Below are positions 49,838 through 58,833 of a DNA stretch of 64,000 nt, piece after piece. The notes under the pieces were generated by a model. The model ran no database searches and had not been told where the DNA came from. It was given only the letters and a program-made list of their open reading frames with translations. The stretch lies in NCBI RefSeq assembly GCF_001411805.1, contig NZ_CP007212.1, forward strand, positions 3,534,001 through 3,598,000. Reading direction: 5' to 3'. Within the stretch, counting starts at the first letter, position 1. Each line of letters begins with the position of its first letter. The stretch comes from Burkholderia plantarii (GTDB lineage: Bacteria > Pseudomonadota > Gammaproteobacteria > Burkholderiales > Burkholderiaceae). Position numbers and translations under genes: made by a program.

Positions 49838-51004
49838 TTACTTGCCGGCGGCCGCGGCGACGACCTTCTGCGCCGCTTCTTCCATGCTGTCCGCCGAGAT
49901 GATCGGCAGGCCGGATTCGGCGAGCATCTTCTTGCCCAGGTCTTCGTTGGTGCCCTTCATGCGCACGACGAGCGGCACGCCCAGGTTGACGGCCTTCGAG
50001 CCGGCGATCACGCCTTCGGCGATCACGTCGCAGCGCATGATGCCGCCGAAGATGTTCACCAGGATCGCCTTCAGGTCCGGGTTCTTCAGCATCAGCTTGA
50101 ACGCTTCGGTAACCTTCTCGGTCGTCGCGCCACCGCCGACGTCGAGGAAGTTGGCCGGCTCGCCGCCGAACAGCTTGATCGTGTCCATGGTCGCCATCGC
50201 CAGGCCCGCGCCGTTCACCAGGCAGCCGATGTTGCCGTCGAGCGAGATGTAGGCCAGGTCGAACTTCGACGCTTCGATTTCAGCCGGATCCTCTTCGTCC
50301 AGATCGCGGTACGCGACGATTTCCGGATGACGGAACAGCGCGTTCGAGTCGAAGTTGAACTTCGCGTCGAGCGCGATCACCTTGCCGTCGCTGGAAACAT
50401 TCAGCGGGTTGATTTCGGCCAGCGATGCGTCGGTTTCCCAGAATGCCTTGTACAGGCCTTGCAGGATCGCGCGTGCTTGCGGAATCGAGGCGGCCGGCAC
50501 GCCGATCTTCGCGGCGAGCTCGTCCGCCTGGGCATCGAGCAGGCCCGTCGACGGCTCGACGATGACCTTGTGGATCAGTTCCGGGTGCTTGTCGGCCACT
50601 TCCTCGATGTCCATGCCGCCTTCGCTCGAACCCATCAGAACGATCTTTTGCGTCACGCGATCGACGACCAGGCTGACATACAGTTCCTGCTTGATGTCGG
50701 CGCCTTCCTCAACCATCAGGCGGTTGACCTTCTGGCCTTCCGGACCGGTCTGGTGCGTGACGAGCTGCATGCCGAGGATCTGGCTGGCGTATTCACGGAC
50801 CTGGTCGAGCGACTTGGCAACCTTCACGCCACCGCCCTTGCCGCGGCCGCCCGCGTGGATCTGCGCCTTGACGACCCACACCGGGCCGCCCAGCTCTTCC
50901 GCCACCTTCAGCGCCTCGTCCACCGAGAACGCCGGCTTGCCGCGCGGGACCGCGACGCCGAACTTCCGCAGGATTTCCTTACCCTGGTACTCGTGAATCT
51001 TCAT
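49838..51004 (-). CDS. sucC: succinyl-CoA synthetase beta subunit (ADP-forming)
   Basis: ATP-grasp subunit, 388 residues, partner of SucD. N terminus [20 protein letters not shown], then [16 protein letters not shown] (nucleotide site), [19 protein letters not shown] and [17 protein letters not shown], with the C-terminal [18 protein letters not shown]6-type loop ([12 protein letters not shown]) links to the alpha subunit. It has an unusually long empty upstream region (829 bp). Confidence 0.98.
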   Translation of the reverse strand: MKIHEYQGKEILRKFGVAVPRGKPAFSVDEALKVAEELGGPVWVVKAQIHAGGRGKGGGVKVAKSLDQVREYASQILGMQLVTHQTGPEGQKVNRLMVEEGADIKQELYVSLVVDRVTQKIVLMGSSEGGMDIEEVADKHPELIHKVIVEPSTGLLDAQADELAAKIGVPAASIPQARAILQGLYKAFWETDASLAEINPLNVSSDGKVIALDAKFNFDSNALFRHPEIVAYRDLDEEDPAEIEASKFDLAYISLDGNIGCLVNGAGLAMATMDTIKLFGGEPANFLDVGGGATTEKVTEAFKLMLKNPDLKAILVNIFGGIMRCDVIAEGVIAGSKAVNLGVPLVVRMKGTNEDLGKKMLAESGLPIISADSMEEAAQKVVAAAAGK

Positions 51005-51833
51005 GCGTGATTCCTTCAGTCTGAGAGTTGGATGAAAAGTCGATTGAATGTCGCTTCTTTCTACTGATGTTTCCGATCATTCGTGCGCGCCGCCCGCGCG
51101 GGAACGCGCGTGGCGGCTCGCGCCGAGCCATGTCGGAGAGAACGGCCGGCCCGCCTCGCGTCGGCGCCGCCCCGCGCAGCCGTGCCCGGTGTCGTTTGCC
51201 TGCCGTGCGGCGGCTGCCCGTGTACGCCGGGCGCGCACGAACGACACCCGCGCGGCCGACGAAGCGGTGCGCGATGCGACAGGAGAAAACAGGGGGGACG
51301 TGAACGCTGGGGGGGGAGCGACGAAGGCTCGGCAGGCGGGATGGGCGGCTTCGCGGCGACCGGAACGTAGTGCCCGGATGGACGACGCGGCGGCGTCGAC
51401 GACATGGGATTCGCGATCGGCGCGGGTGCTGGGCCCGAGTTCATGGTTCGGCTGTCCACTCGGTCGCGTGCGTCGTGCCGATGGCGCCGCGCAATGCGGA
51501 CCGACCGGCCAGGCGACGACGCTGCCTCGCACGCCGCCGCGCTGGTCGGTTTCCGCCGCGACCGCGCGATGGCGCGGCTGGCGTGACACGGGCTCGAATG
51601 ACGGCATGCGAAAGGTTGAGGCCGAATAAGAAAACCGGCGGATTTTAGCATATCGAGACTTTGTCGCGCCGCCACGGAATATCCGGTGTGACCCGCATTG
51701 GCAAAGCGAATGCGGTGCAGCATGCCGGGTCGGATCCCAAGAAGCGCGCGCGGCGAACGCGGCGCGGCGCGGCCGCCGATCGATGCGCGCGGGGCGCCCG
51801 GGTCAAGGCAGGCAGGCTGCGGCGCGGCGGCCC
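51005..51833. other. 829-bp region between sucC and recX without a supported gene
   Basis: Long frames exist on both strands, but none shows a domain, a ribosome site or a usual amino-acid mix; they are Arg/Pro/Ala-rich shadows. A less GC-rich patch at 51630-51665 (minus strand TATGCTAAAATCC) is a candidate promoter for sucC, but this would leave a leader of about 630 bases. A run of eight G lies near 51310-51317. Confidence 0.5.
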
Positions 51834-52964
51834 CTAGCAATCACCGAACTCGTCGTCGCCGACCTTCAGCAGCTTCGCGATCGTCGCGCTGGAGAATCCG
51901 CGCGAGGCAAGGAAACGCGCCTGCTTCGCGCGCTCGGCCGGGGTGATCGGCAGGCTGCCGAACTTCTTGCGCCACACGGCCTGCGCGCGACTGAATTCGG
52001 TTTCCCGCAACTGCTCGCCGACCGACTCGACGAGCGCGCCGTCCACCGCGTGACGCTTCAGCTCGCCGAGCACGCGCGCCGTGCCAAGCCGCGACGCGCG
52101 GCGATGCACGAGGCTCTCGGTGAAGCGCGCATCCGACAGCCAGCCCTCGCGCTCGAGCGCATCGAGCAGCGCCTCGGGCTCGTCGTTTTCCTCGACATGG
52201 GGCGCCAGCTTGCGTGCGAGTTCCGAGCGGCTGTATTCGCGGCGCGACAGATAGCCGAGCGCGCGCCCTTTCAGCGAACGCGCCGGGCGTGTGGGCGCGG
52301 CGCGGCGCGTGTCGTTGGCTTCGGGGGATTCGGCGGACGATCCGGTGCCGGTGCCCGCTTGCGGCTCGCGGCCGTCGAACGGCCCCGGCGCGCGGCGCCG
52401 GCTGCCGGTGCCGCTGCTGCGCCGGCGGGGATGCTCGCTGGTACGGGAATATTGATCGCCGCTCGCGCTTTCGAAGTGCGTGCGGCCGGTGGACGAACGC
52501 GGCGTGGCCGCCGTGGACGGCCTCGCCGCGCCGTCACGAGCGGGCGTCGCGGAACCCGCCGCGCCGCGCACGGTACGGGCGCGAATGCCACGCGCTACAT
52601 CGTGGGCGTCGAACGATTCGTCGTGATCGAAGACGTCGGCGGACAATGCTGCCGGCGTTGCCGAATTGGATGAACTGGCCGAGTTGGCTGAATTAGACGA
52701 AGCAGCCGAAGTCGCATAACCCGCCGCATCGGCCCCGCCACGCCTTCGCACGAGCGCGCCGGCATCGGGCACCTCGCCCGCAGCGGCGCGCCGAAACGAC
52801 ACGAGGGCATCGTCCGATGCCCTCGTTGCGGAGCGGCCCGCGGGCCGCCCGTCGCGCGAAACGGGCGCCGCCGTGGATCGATCGTCCGGCCCGCCGTCAG
52901 CCGCGCGATCCTCGCGCGGCGACGTGGGCGGCGAACCGTCCGGGCGGCCCCGGCCTCGACGCAT
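51834..52964 (-). CDS. recX: RecX-family regulator of RecA, with a long disordered N-terminal extension
   Basis: Binds RecA filaments and limits their growth. The RecX domain is confined to about residues 230-376: RALGYLSRREYSRSELARKL (first repeat), EALLDALEREGWLSDARFTESLVHRR, and a third repeat FLASRGFSSATIAKLL. Typical RecX proteins are about 150-270 residues; this one is 376. The first ~225 residues are low-complexity and hydrophilic (Ser/Ala/Arg/Thr/Asp-rich, with NSANSASSSNSAT). Its ATG (52962-52964) overlaps the recA stop in a TGATG, so it is co-translated with recA and under the same LexA control. A later start is possible. Confidence 0.85.
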   Translation of the reverse strand: MRRGRGRPDGSPPTSPREDRAADGGPDDRSTAAPVSRDGRPAGRSATRASDDALVSFRRAAAGEVPDAGALVRRRGGADAAGYATSAASSNSANSASSSNSATPAALSADVFDHDESFDAHDVARGIRARTVRGAAGSATPARDGAARPSTAATPRSSTGRTHFESASGDQYSRTSEHPRRRSSGTGSRRRAPGPFDGREPQAGTGTGSSAESPEANDTRRAAPTRPARSLKGRALGYLSRREYSRSELARKLAPHVEENDEPEALLDALEREGWLSDARFTESLVHRRASRLGTARVLGELKRHAVDGALVESVGEQLRETEFSRAQAVWRKKFGSLPITPAERAKQARFLASRGFSSATIAKLLKVGDDEFGDC

Positions 52965-54046
52965 CACTCTTCTTCGTCCATCACCTCGTCGGCTTCGGAG
53001 CTGCCGCCGATCACGTCCTGCGGCATCGCCACCACGCCGAGCGATTCGCGGATGCGGTTCTCGATCTCGCGGGCGATGTCGGGATTCTCGCGCAGGAATT
53101 CACGCGCGTTGTCCTTGCCCTGGCCGATCTTCTCGCCGTTGTAGCTGTACCAGGCGCCGGCCTTGTCGACGATCTTGGCCTGCACGCCGAGATCGATGAT
53201 TTCGCCCTGGCGCGAGATGCCCTCGCCGTAGAGGATGTCGAAGATCGACTCGCGGAACGGCGGCGAGACCTTGTTCTTGACGACCTTCACGCGCGTTTCG
53301 TTGCCGATCACCTCGTCGTTCTTCTTGATCGAGCCGATCCGGCGGATGTCGAGACGCACCGAGGCGTAGAACTTCAGCGCGTTGCCGCCCGTGGTGGTTT
53401 CCGGGTTGCCGAACATCACGCCGATCTTCATGCGGATCTGGTTGATGAAGATGACGAGGCAGTTGGTGCGCTTGATCGTGCCGGTGAGCTTGCGCAGCGC
53501 CTGCGACATCAGGCGGGCCTGCAGACCCGGCAGCGAATCGCCCATCTCGCCTTCGATTTCAGCCTTCGGCACCAGCGCCGCGACCGAGTCGATCACGATC
53601 ATGTCGACCGAGCCCGAACGCACCAGTGCATCGGTGATTTCAAGCGCCTGCTCGCCCGTGTCCGGCTGCGAGATCAGCAGTTCCGGCACGTTGACGCCGA
53701 GCTTCGCCGCGTACTGCACGTCGAGCGCGTGTTCCGCGTCGATGAACGCCGCCGTGCCGCCGAGCTTCTGCATTTCGGCGATCACCTGCAGCGTGAGGGT
53801 GGTTTTACCCGACGATTCCGGACCGTAGATCTCGACCACGCGGCCGCGCGGCAGGCCGCCGACGCCGAGCGCGATGTCGAGGCCGAGCGAGCCGGTGGAG
53901 ACCACCTGGATGTCTTCCTTGGCTTCGGCGTCACCGAGTTTCATGATCGAGCCCTTGCCGAACTGCTTCTCGATCTGTGCAAGCGCGGCGGCCAGCGCCT
54001 TGCTCTTTTCCGCGGTCATCCCGGCGCCTTTCTTGCTATCTTCCAT
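52964..54046 (-). CDS. recA: recombinase A
   Basis: DNA strand-exchange ATPase and SOS co-protease, 360 residues. Walker A GPESSGKT at 75-82, Walker [15 protein letters not shown], the L1/L2 loop region ([19 protein letters not shown] and [17 protein letters not shown]), and an acidic tail ([12 protein letters not shown]). The ATG at 54044-54046 gives [10 protein letters not shown]; an ATG nine codons later is also possible. A LexA box lies on its promoter at 54127-54142. The TGA overlaps the recX ATG. Confidence 0.99.
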   Translation of the reverse strand: MEDSKKGAGMTAEKSKALAAALAQIEKQFGKGSIMKLGDAEAKEDIQVVSTGSLGLDIALGVGGLPRGRVVEIYGPESSGKTTLTLQVIAEMQKLGGTAAFIDAEHALDVQYAAKLGVNVPELLISQPDTGEQALEITDALVRSGSVDMIVIDSVAALVPKAEIEGEMGDSLPGLQARLMSQALRKLTGTIKRTNCLVIFINQIRMKIGVMFGNPETTTGGNALKFYASVRLDIRRIGSIKKNDEVIGNETRVKVVKNKVSPPFRESIFDILYGEGISRQGEIIDLGVQAKIVDKAGAWYSYNGEKIGQGKDNAREFLRENPDIAREIENRIRESLGVVAMPQDVIGGSSEADEVMDEEE

Positions 54047-54125
54047 GAATCGTCCTTTGCTATGATGAGCAGCGTCTGATTGGGGCGCACCGGGCAAGCA
54101 AGCCGTTAGGTGCACGAATGCAGAC

Positions 54126-54154
54126 ACTGTATAAAAAAACAGTGGTTTGTGCAA
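54126..54154 (-). promoter_or_regulatory. sigma70 promoter of recA
   Basis: On the minus strand TTGCAC (54149-54154) and TACAGT (54126-54131) are 17 bases apart. The LexA box overlaps the -10 and spacer. Confidence 0.75.
54127..54142. promoter_or_regulatory. LexA (SOS) box of recA
   Basis: CTGT-N8-ACAG palindrome with an A/T-only core (ATAAAAAA), inside a longer CACTGT...ACAGTG symmetry at 54125-54144. It covers the recA -10, so LexA binding would block recA-recX transcription. Confidence 0.93.
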
Positions 54155-54245
54155 GCCCGATTTGCGGGTTTCGCACGTCCGATTCACTCCGGAGACACCC
54201 GCGCCGGCGCCACCTCGCCGTGCCGCCGGCCCACGGCCACGCACC

Positions 54246-54977
54246 ATGCGAATCCTGATTGCCGAAGATGACAGCATACTCGCGGACGGCTTGACCCGAT
54301 CACTCCGCCAGTCGGGCTATGCCGTTGATCACGTGTCCAGCGGCGTCGACGCCGACACCGCGCTGTCGATGCAAACTTTCGATCTGCTGATCCTCGACCT
54401 CGGCCTGCCGAAGATGCCGGGCCTCGACGTGCTGCGGCGCCTGCGCGCTCGCAATTCGGTGCTGCCGGTGCTGATCCTGACCGCCGCCGACAGCGTCGAC
54501 GAGCGCGTGAAGGGGCTCGACCTCGGCGCTGACGACTACATGGCCAAGCCGTTCGCGCTCAACGAGCTGGAAGCGCGCGTGCGCGCGCTGACGCGGCGCG
54601 GTGCCGGCGGCGGCCCGACCGTGATCCGCCACGGCTCGCTGAGCTTCGACCAGGTCGGCCGGCTGGCCTATGCCAACGAGCGCGTGCTCGAACTGTCCGC
54701 GCGCGAACTCGGGCTGCTGGAAGTGCTGCTGCAGCGCGTCGGCCGGCTCGTGTCCAAGGAACAGCTGGTCGATCATCTCTGCGAATGGGGCGAGGAAGTC
54801 AGCAACAACGCGATCGAGGTCTACGTCCACCGGCTGCGCAAGAAGATCGAACCGAGCGGCGCGCGCATCGCGACCGTGCGCGGGCTCGGCTACTGCCTCG
54901 AAAAAGCCGCGCCGGCCGCCGATCCCGCCCCGGCCGCCGCCTCGGCCGACCCCGCCGCGACGCCGTCGCTGCGCTGA
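54246..54977 (+). CDS. OmpR-family response regulator (TctD-like)
   Basis: 243 residues. Receiver domain with IAEDDS, phospho-acceptor Asp51 ([12 protein letters not shown]) and Lys in AKPFA. The winged-helix domain is seen in [21 protein letters not shown] and [11 protein letters not shown]...VRGLGYCLE. About 22 residues of Ala/Pro/Asp-rich tail follow. The ATG at 54246 gives the normal MRILIAEDD start. It is 27 bases before the kinase gene, same strand, and divergent from recA. Confidence 0.95.
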   Translation: MRILIAEDDSILADGLTRSLRQSGYAVDHVSSGVDADTALSMQTFDLLILDLGLPKMPGLDVLRRLRARNSVLPVLILTAADSVDERVKGLDLGADDYMAKPFALNELEARVRALTRRGAGGGPTVIRHGSLSFDQVGRLAYANERVLELSARELGLLEVLLQRVGRLVSKEQLVDHLCEWGEEVSNNAIEVYVHRLRKKIEPSGARIATVRGLGYCLEKAAPAADPAPAAASADPAATPSLR

Positions 54978-55004
54978 CGGGCGCCGCGCCGCGCGCGCCA
55001 CGCC

Positions 55005-56636
55005 ATGGCCATTCCGTTCCGCTCCCCGCGCGCCACGCGGCGCCCCGCCGACCTGCGCGATGCCGAGCGCGACGCGCGCTATGAAGATCCGTTCGCGCCG
55101 CCCGATGACGTCGATGCCGGCGACGCCGCGCGCCCGCGCTCGCTGTTCGGCGAGATCCTCGACTGGATGCTCGCGCCGCTGCTGCTGCTCTGGCCGATGA
55201 GCATCGCCGTCACCTATCTGGTGGCCAAGACGATCGCCAACGGCCCGTTCGACCGCGCGCTCGAGACCAACGCCTACGTGCTCGCGCGTCAGATCACGCC
55301 CGTCAACGGCGCGGCCGAACTCGTGCTGCCGCGGGCCACGCTCGACCTGCTGCGCGCCGACAACGTCGACAGCGTCTATTTCCAGGTGCTCGGCGCGCGC
55401 GGCGAGCTGGTGGCCGGCGAAGCCGACCTGCCGCTGCCGCGCGACGACGACCGGCCGCCGCCCGGCGTCGTGGTGTTCCGCGACGACCTGCTGCGCGGCA
55501 ACGACATCCGCGTGGCCTACACCACCGTCGCGCTGCCCGGCGTGCGCGGCGCGCTGCCCGTGCTGGTGCAGGTGGGCGAGACGCTCGACAAGCGCAATGC
55601 GCTCGCCAACGACATCATCAAGGGCGTGATCCTGCCGCAGTTCGTGATCCTGCCGCTCGCCATCGTGCTGGTGTGGTTCGGGCTCTCGCGCGGGCTCGCG
55701 CCGCTCACCTCGCTGCAGGCGCAGATCCGAGAGCGCCGCCCCGACGATCTCTCGCCCGTCGACGCGCAGCGCGCGCCGCCCGAGATCGAGCCGCTCGTCA
55801 CCTCGTTCAACGACCTGCTCGCGCGCCTCGAACAGAACATCGCGCTGCAGAAGCGCTTCATCGCCGACGCCGCGCACCAGATGAAGACGCCGCTCGCCGG
55901 CCTGCGCACCCAGGCCGAATTCGCGCTGCGGCACGACGTGTCCGCCGAGGTGGCGCGCTCGCTCGAACAGATCGCGACCAGTTCGGGCCAGGCCGCGCGG
56001 CTCGTCACGCAGCTGCTCGCGCTCGCGCGCGCCGAGAACCGCGCGAGCGGCCTGACCTTCGAGCCCGTCGACCCGGCCGCGCTCGCGCGCGTGACCGTGC
56101 GCGACTGGATGCAGGCCGCGTTCGCCCGGCGCATGGACCTCGGCTACGAGGGACCGGAAGCCGACGGCGAGCCCGCCGGCGCCGTGGCGCTCGCGATCGA
56201 CGGCAATCCGGTGATGCTGCGCGAGATGCTCGGCAACCTGATCGACAACGCGATCCGCTACACGCCCGAGGGCGGCCGGATCACCGTGCGGGTGCGCGCC
56301 GAATCCGACGCCAGCCCCGCCGGCATGGCCGCAAGCGGCCGCGCCGGCCCCCGCGCGACCGACGGCGACGCCGCGCCGGCCCGCATCCATCTCGAGGTGG
56401 AAGACACCGGCCCCGGCATTCCGGCGCACGAACGCGGCCGCGTGCTCGAACGCTTCTACCGGATCCTCGGCCGCGACGGCGACGGCAGCGGGCTGGGACT
56501 CGCGATCGTGCGCGAGATCGTGGCCCAGCACGGCGGCACGCTGACGATCGAGGACCATGTCTACCAGGCGTCGCCGCACCTCGCCGGCACGCTCGTGCGC
56601 GTCAGCTTCACGCCGCGCCGGGCGGCCCGGGAATAA
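55005..56636 (+). CDS. sensor histidine kinase (TctE-like, 2CSK_N domain)
   Basis: 543 residues. A ~50-residue charged N-terminal tail precedes helix 1 (ILDWMLAPLLLLWPMSIAVTYLV), then a periplasmic TctE-type domain (residues ~75-205), helix 2 (VILPQFVILPLAIVLVWFGL), HAMP, and the HisKA His291 (ADAAHQMKTPLAGLR). The ATPase domain has NLIDNAIRYTPEGGRI, VEDTGPGIP and GSGLGLAIVREIV. TctDE systems often respond to tricarboxylates or amino acids; the MFS transporter gene 246 bases downstream is a possible target, but this is inference. Confidence 0.93.
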   Translation: MAIPFRSPRATRRPADLRDAERDARYEDPFAPPDDVDAGDAARPRSLFGEILDWMLAPLLLLWPMSIAVTYLVAKTIANGPFDRALETNAYVLARQITPVNGAAELVLPRATLDLLRADNVDSVYFQVLGARGELVAGEADLPLPRDDDRPPPGVVVFRDDLLRGNDIRVAYTTVALPGVRGALPVLVQVGETLDKRNALANDIIKGVILPQFVILPLAIVLVWFGLSRGLAPLTSLQAQIRERRPDDLSPVDAQRAPPEIEPLVTSFNDLLARLEQNIALQKRFIADAAHQMKTPLAGLRTQAEFALRHDVSAEVARSLEQIATSSGQAARLVTQLLALARAENRASGLTFEPVDPAALARVTVRDWMQAAFARRMDLGYEGPEADGEPAGAVALAIDGNPVMLREMLGNLIDNAIRYTPEGGRITVRVRAESDASPAGMAASGRAGPRATDGDAAPARIHLEVEDTGPGIPAHERGRVLERFYRILGRDGDGSGLGLAIVREIVAQHGGTLTIEDHVYQASPHLAGTLVRVSFTPRRAARE

Positions 56637-56881
56637 CCCTGAGCCGCCGCCCGGCGCGGCCGCGCGCGGGCCGACATTCACGACAAAAAAACGAAAATAC
56701 GCGATGTTGGCGCGACGTTATCGCCAATTTCCCGGATTTTATTTCGTTCGCCGCTGCCTACTCCCGACAAACCCTGATCGCCGCATCAGTCAGTGGGCCG
56801 TAAGTTTGCCCGCCAATAATCGACGCGAGTTCGTCAGGATGGCGAACCGACATATCGATATCAAAAGACTGGAGACGACTC

Positions 56882-58540
56882 ATGGCGACAGTAGGCGGGC
56901 ACATCGCGCATTCGCCGATGACGAGTGACGAGAAGCGGGTGATCTTCGCGTCGTCGCTCGGCACCGTGTTCGAGTGGTACGACTTTTATCTGGCCGGCTC
57001 GCTCGCGGCCTACATCAGCAAGAGCTTCTTTTCCGGCGTCAATCCGACCGCCGCGTTCATCTTCACGCTGCTCGGGTTCGCCGCCGGCTTCGCGGTGCGC
57101 CCGTTCGGCGCGATCGTGTTCGGCAGGCTCGGCGACATGGTCGGACGCAAGTACACGTTCCTGATGACGATCGTGATCATGGGCCTGTCGACGTTCGTGG
57201 TGGGCTTCCTGCCCGGCTACGCGTCGATCGGCATCGCCGCGCCGGTGATCTTCATCGTGATGCGGCTGCTGCAGGGCCTCGCGCTCGGCGGCGAGTACGG
57301 CGGCGCGGCCACCTACGTGGCCGAGCACGCGCCGGCGAACCGGCGCGGCTTCTACACCGCCTGGATCCAGACCACCGCCACGCTCGGGCTGTTCCTGTCG
57401 CTGCTGGTGATCCTCGGCGTGCGCCTGACGCTCGGCGAGGACACGTTCGCCGCGTGGGCCTGGCGCATCCCGTTCGTCGCGTCGATCCTGCTGCTCGCCG
57501 TGTCGGTCTGGATTCGCCTGCAGCTCGACGAATCGCCGGTGTTCCTGCGCATCAAGGCCGAGGGCAAGACCTCGAAGGCGCCGCTGACCGAGGCGTTCGG
57601 CCAGTGGAAGAACCTGAAGATCGTGATCCTCGCGCTGGTCGGGCTGACCGCCGGGCAGGCCGTGGTCTGGTACACGGGCCAGTTCTACACGCTGTTCTTC
57701 CTGACCCAGACGCTGAAGGTGGACGGCACCAGCGCGAACATCCTGATCGCCGTGGCGCTCCTGATCGGCACGCCGTTCTTCCTGTTCTTCGGCTCGCTGT
57801 CGGACCGCATCGGCCGCAAGCCGATCATCCTGGCCGGCTGCCTGATCGCCGCGCTGGCCTACTTCCCGCTGTTCAAGGCGCTCACGCACTACACGAACCC
57901 GGCGCTGGAAGCCGCGACGCAGAAGGCGCCGATCAGCGTGATCGCGAACCCGGACGAATGCTCGTTCCAGTTCAACCCGGTGGGCACGGCGAAGTTCACG
58001 AACTCTTGCGACGTGGCGAAGGCCGCGCTGTCGAAGGCCGGGCTCAACTACGAGAACGTGGCCGCGCCGGCCGGCACGCTCGCGCAGATCAAGGTGGGCG
58101 AGACGGTGATCGACACCTATGACGGCAAGGGCGCCGACGCCAAGCTGAAGGCCGCCGCGTTCGACAAGACGCTGGCCGCGACGCTGAAGGGCGCCGGCTA
58201 CCCGGCGAAGGCCGACCCGTCGCAGATCAACTGGCCGATGGCGATCGTGGTGCTGACGATCCTCGTGATCTTCGTGACGATGGTGTACGGGCCGATCGCG
58301 GCGATGCTGGTGGAGATGTTCCCGACGCGGATCCGCTACACGTCGATGTCGCTGCCGTATCACATCGGCAACGGCTGGTTCGGCGGCTTCCTGCCGGCCA
58401 CGGCGTTCGCGATCGTGGCGGCGAAGGGCAACATCTACTCGGGGCTCTGGTATCCGATCACGATCGCGCTCGCGACGTTCGTGATCGGGCTGCTGTTCGT
58501 GAAGGAGACGAAGGGGTCGAATATCTACGCGCAGGATTGA
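56882..58540 (+). CDS. MFS transporter, metabolite:H+ symporter (MHS) family
   Basis: 552 residues, inner-membrane proton symporter for a small organic acid or osmolyte (ShiA/ProP/CitA relatives). MHS signs: GTVFEWYDFYLAGSLAAYIS (helix 1), GRLGDMVGRKYT between helices 2 and 3, RLLQGLALGGEYGGAATYVAEHAP, and LSDRIGRKPIIL between helices 8 and 9. Unusually, about 115 residues (335-450) with two Cys (360, 376) are inserted in the loop between helices 9 and 10, which should be periplasmic. Preceded by GGAG at good distance. Substrate unknown. Confidence 0.92.
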   Translation: MATVGGHIAHSPMTSDEKRVIFASSLGTVFEWYDFYLAGSLAAYISKSFFSGVNPTAAFIFTLLGFAAGFAVRPFGAIVFGRLGDMVGRKYTFLMTIVIMGLSTFVVGFLPGYASIGIAAPVIFIVMRLLQGLALGGEYGGAATYVAEHAPANRRGFYTAWIQTTATLGLFLSLLVILGVRLTLGEDTFAAWAWRIPFVASILLLAVSVWIRLQLDESPVFLRIKAEGKTSKAPLTEAFGQWKNLKIVILALVGLTAGQAVVWYTGQFYTLFFLTQTLKVDGTSANILIAVALLIGTPFFLFFGSLSDRIGRKPIILAGCLIAALAYFPLFKALTHYTNPALEAATQKAPISVIANPDECSFQFNPVGTAKFTNSCDVAKAALSKAGLNYENVAAPAGTLAQIKVGETVIDTYDGKGADAKLKAAAFDKTLAATLKGAGYPAKADPSQINWPMAIVVLTILVIFVTMVYGPIAAMLVEMFPTRIRYTSMSLPYHIGNGWFGGFLPATAFAIVAAKGNIYSGLWYPITIALATFVIGLLFVKETKGSNIYAQD

Positions 58541-58629
58541 GGCGGCCAGGCGGGGCGCGGCGGGGCCGGGAGCCGGCCGTCGCCCTGCCGTGTGCGGTGG
58601 CGCGTAGGTGAAAAAGTTCGAGGAAAGTG

Positions 58630-58658
58630 TTGACACACCCTCGATCCTTCTTCATAAT
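58630..58658 (+). promoter_or_regulatory. sigma70 promoter of tRNA-Met
   Basis: Consensus TTGACA (58630-58635), a 17-base spacer, and CATAAT (58653-58658), 12 bases before the tRNA. Confidence 0.9.
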
Positions 58659-58670
58659 CGGCCTTCTGTT

Positions 58671-58747
<77 letters not shown>

Positions 58748-58757
58748 TCATTACGCG

Positions 58758-58795
58758 AAGGCCCGCACTCGAAAGAGTCGCGGGCCTTTGTCTTT
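58758..58795 (+). terminator. terminator-like hairpin after tRNA-Met
   Basis: Stem AAGGCCCGCACTC / GAGTCGCGGGCCTT with one bulged base and a GAAA loop (58771-58774), then TTGTCTTTG. It should end the tRNA transcript before the integrase gene. Confidence 0.8.
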
Positions 58796-58804
58796 GCGCG
58801 CGCG

Positions 58805-58825
58805 GTGAGCCATCTTGTGAGCCAT
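58805..58825. repeat. two direct copies of a 10-bp sequence upstream of the integrase gene
   Basis: GTGAGCCATC at 58805-58814 and again at 58816-58825, one helical turn (11 bp) apart, between the putative attL and the integrase start. Such spaced direct repeats can be arm-type integrase sites, but no test is possible here. Confidence 0.5.
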
Positions 58826-58833
58826 CCGCCCGC

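Noticed and set aside
51061..51840. A 259-codon minus-strand frame between recX and sucC
   Set aside because: Arg/Pro/Ala/Ser-rich with no domain or ribosome site, and equally long frames overlap it on the other strand.
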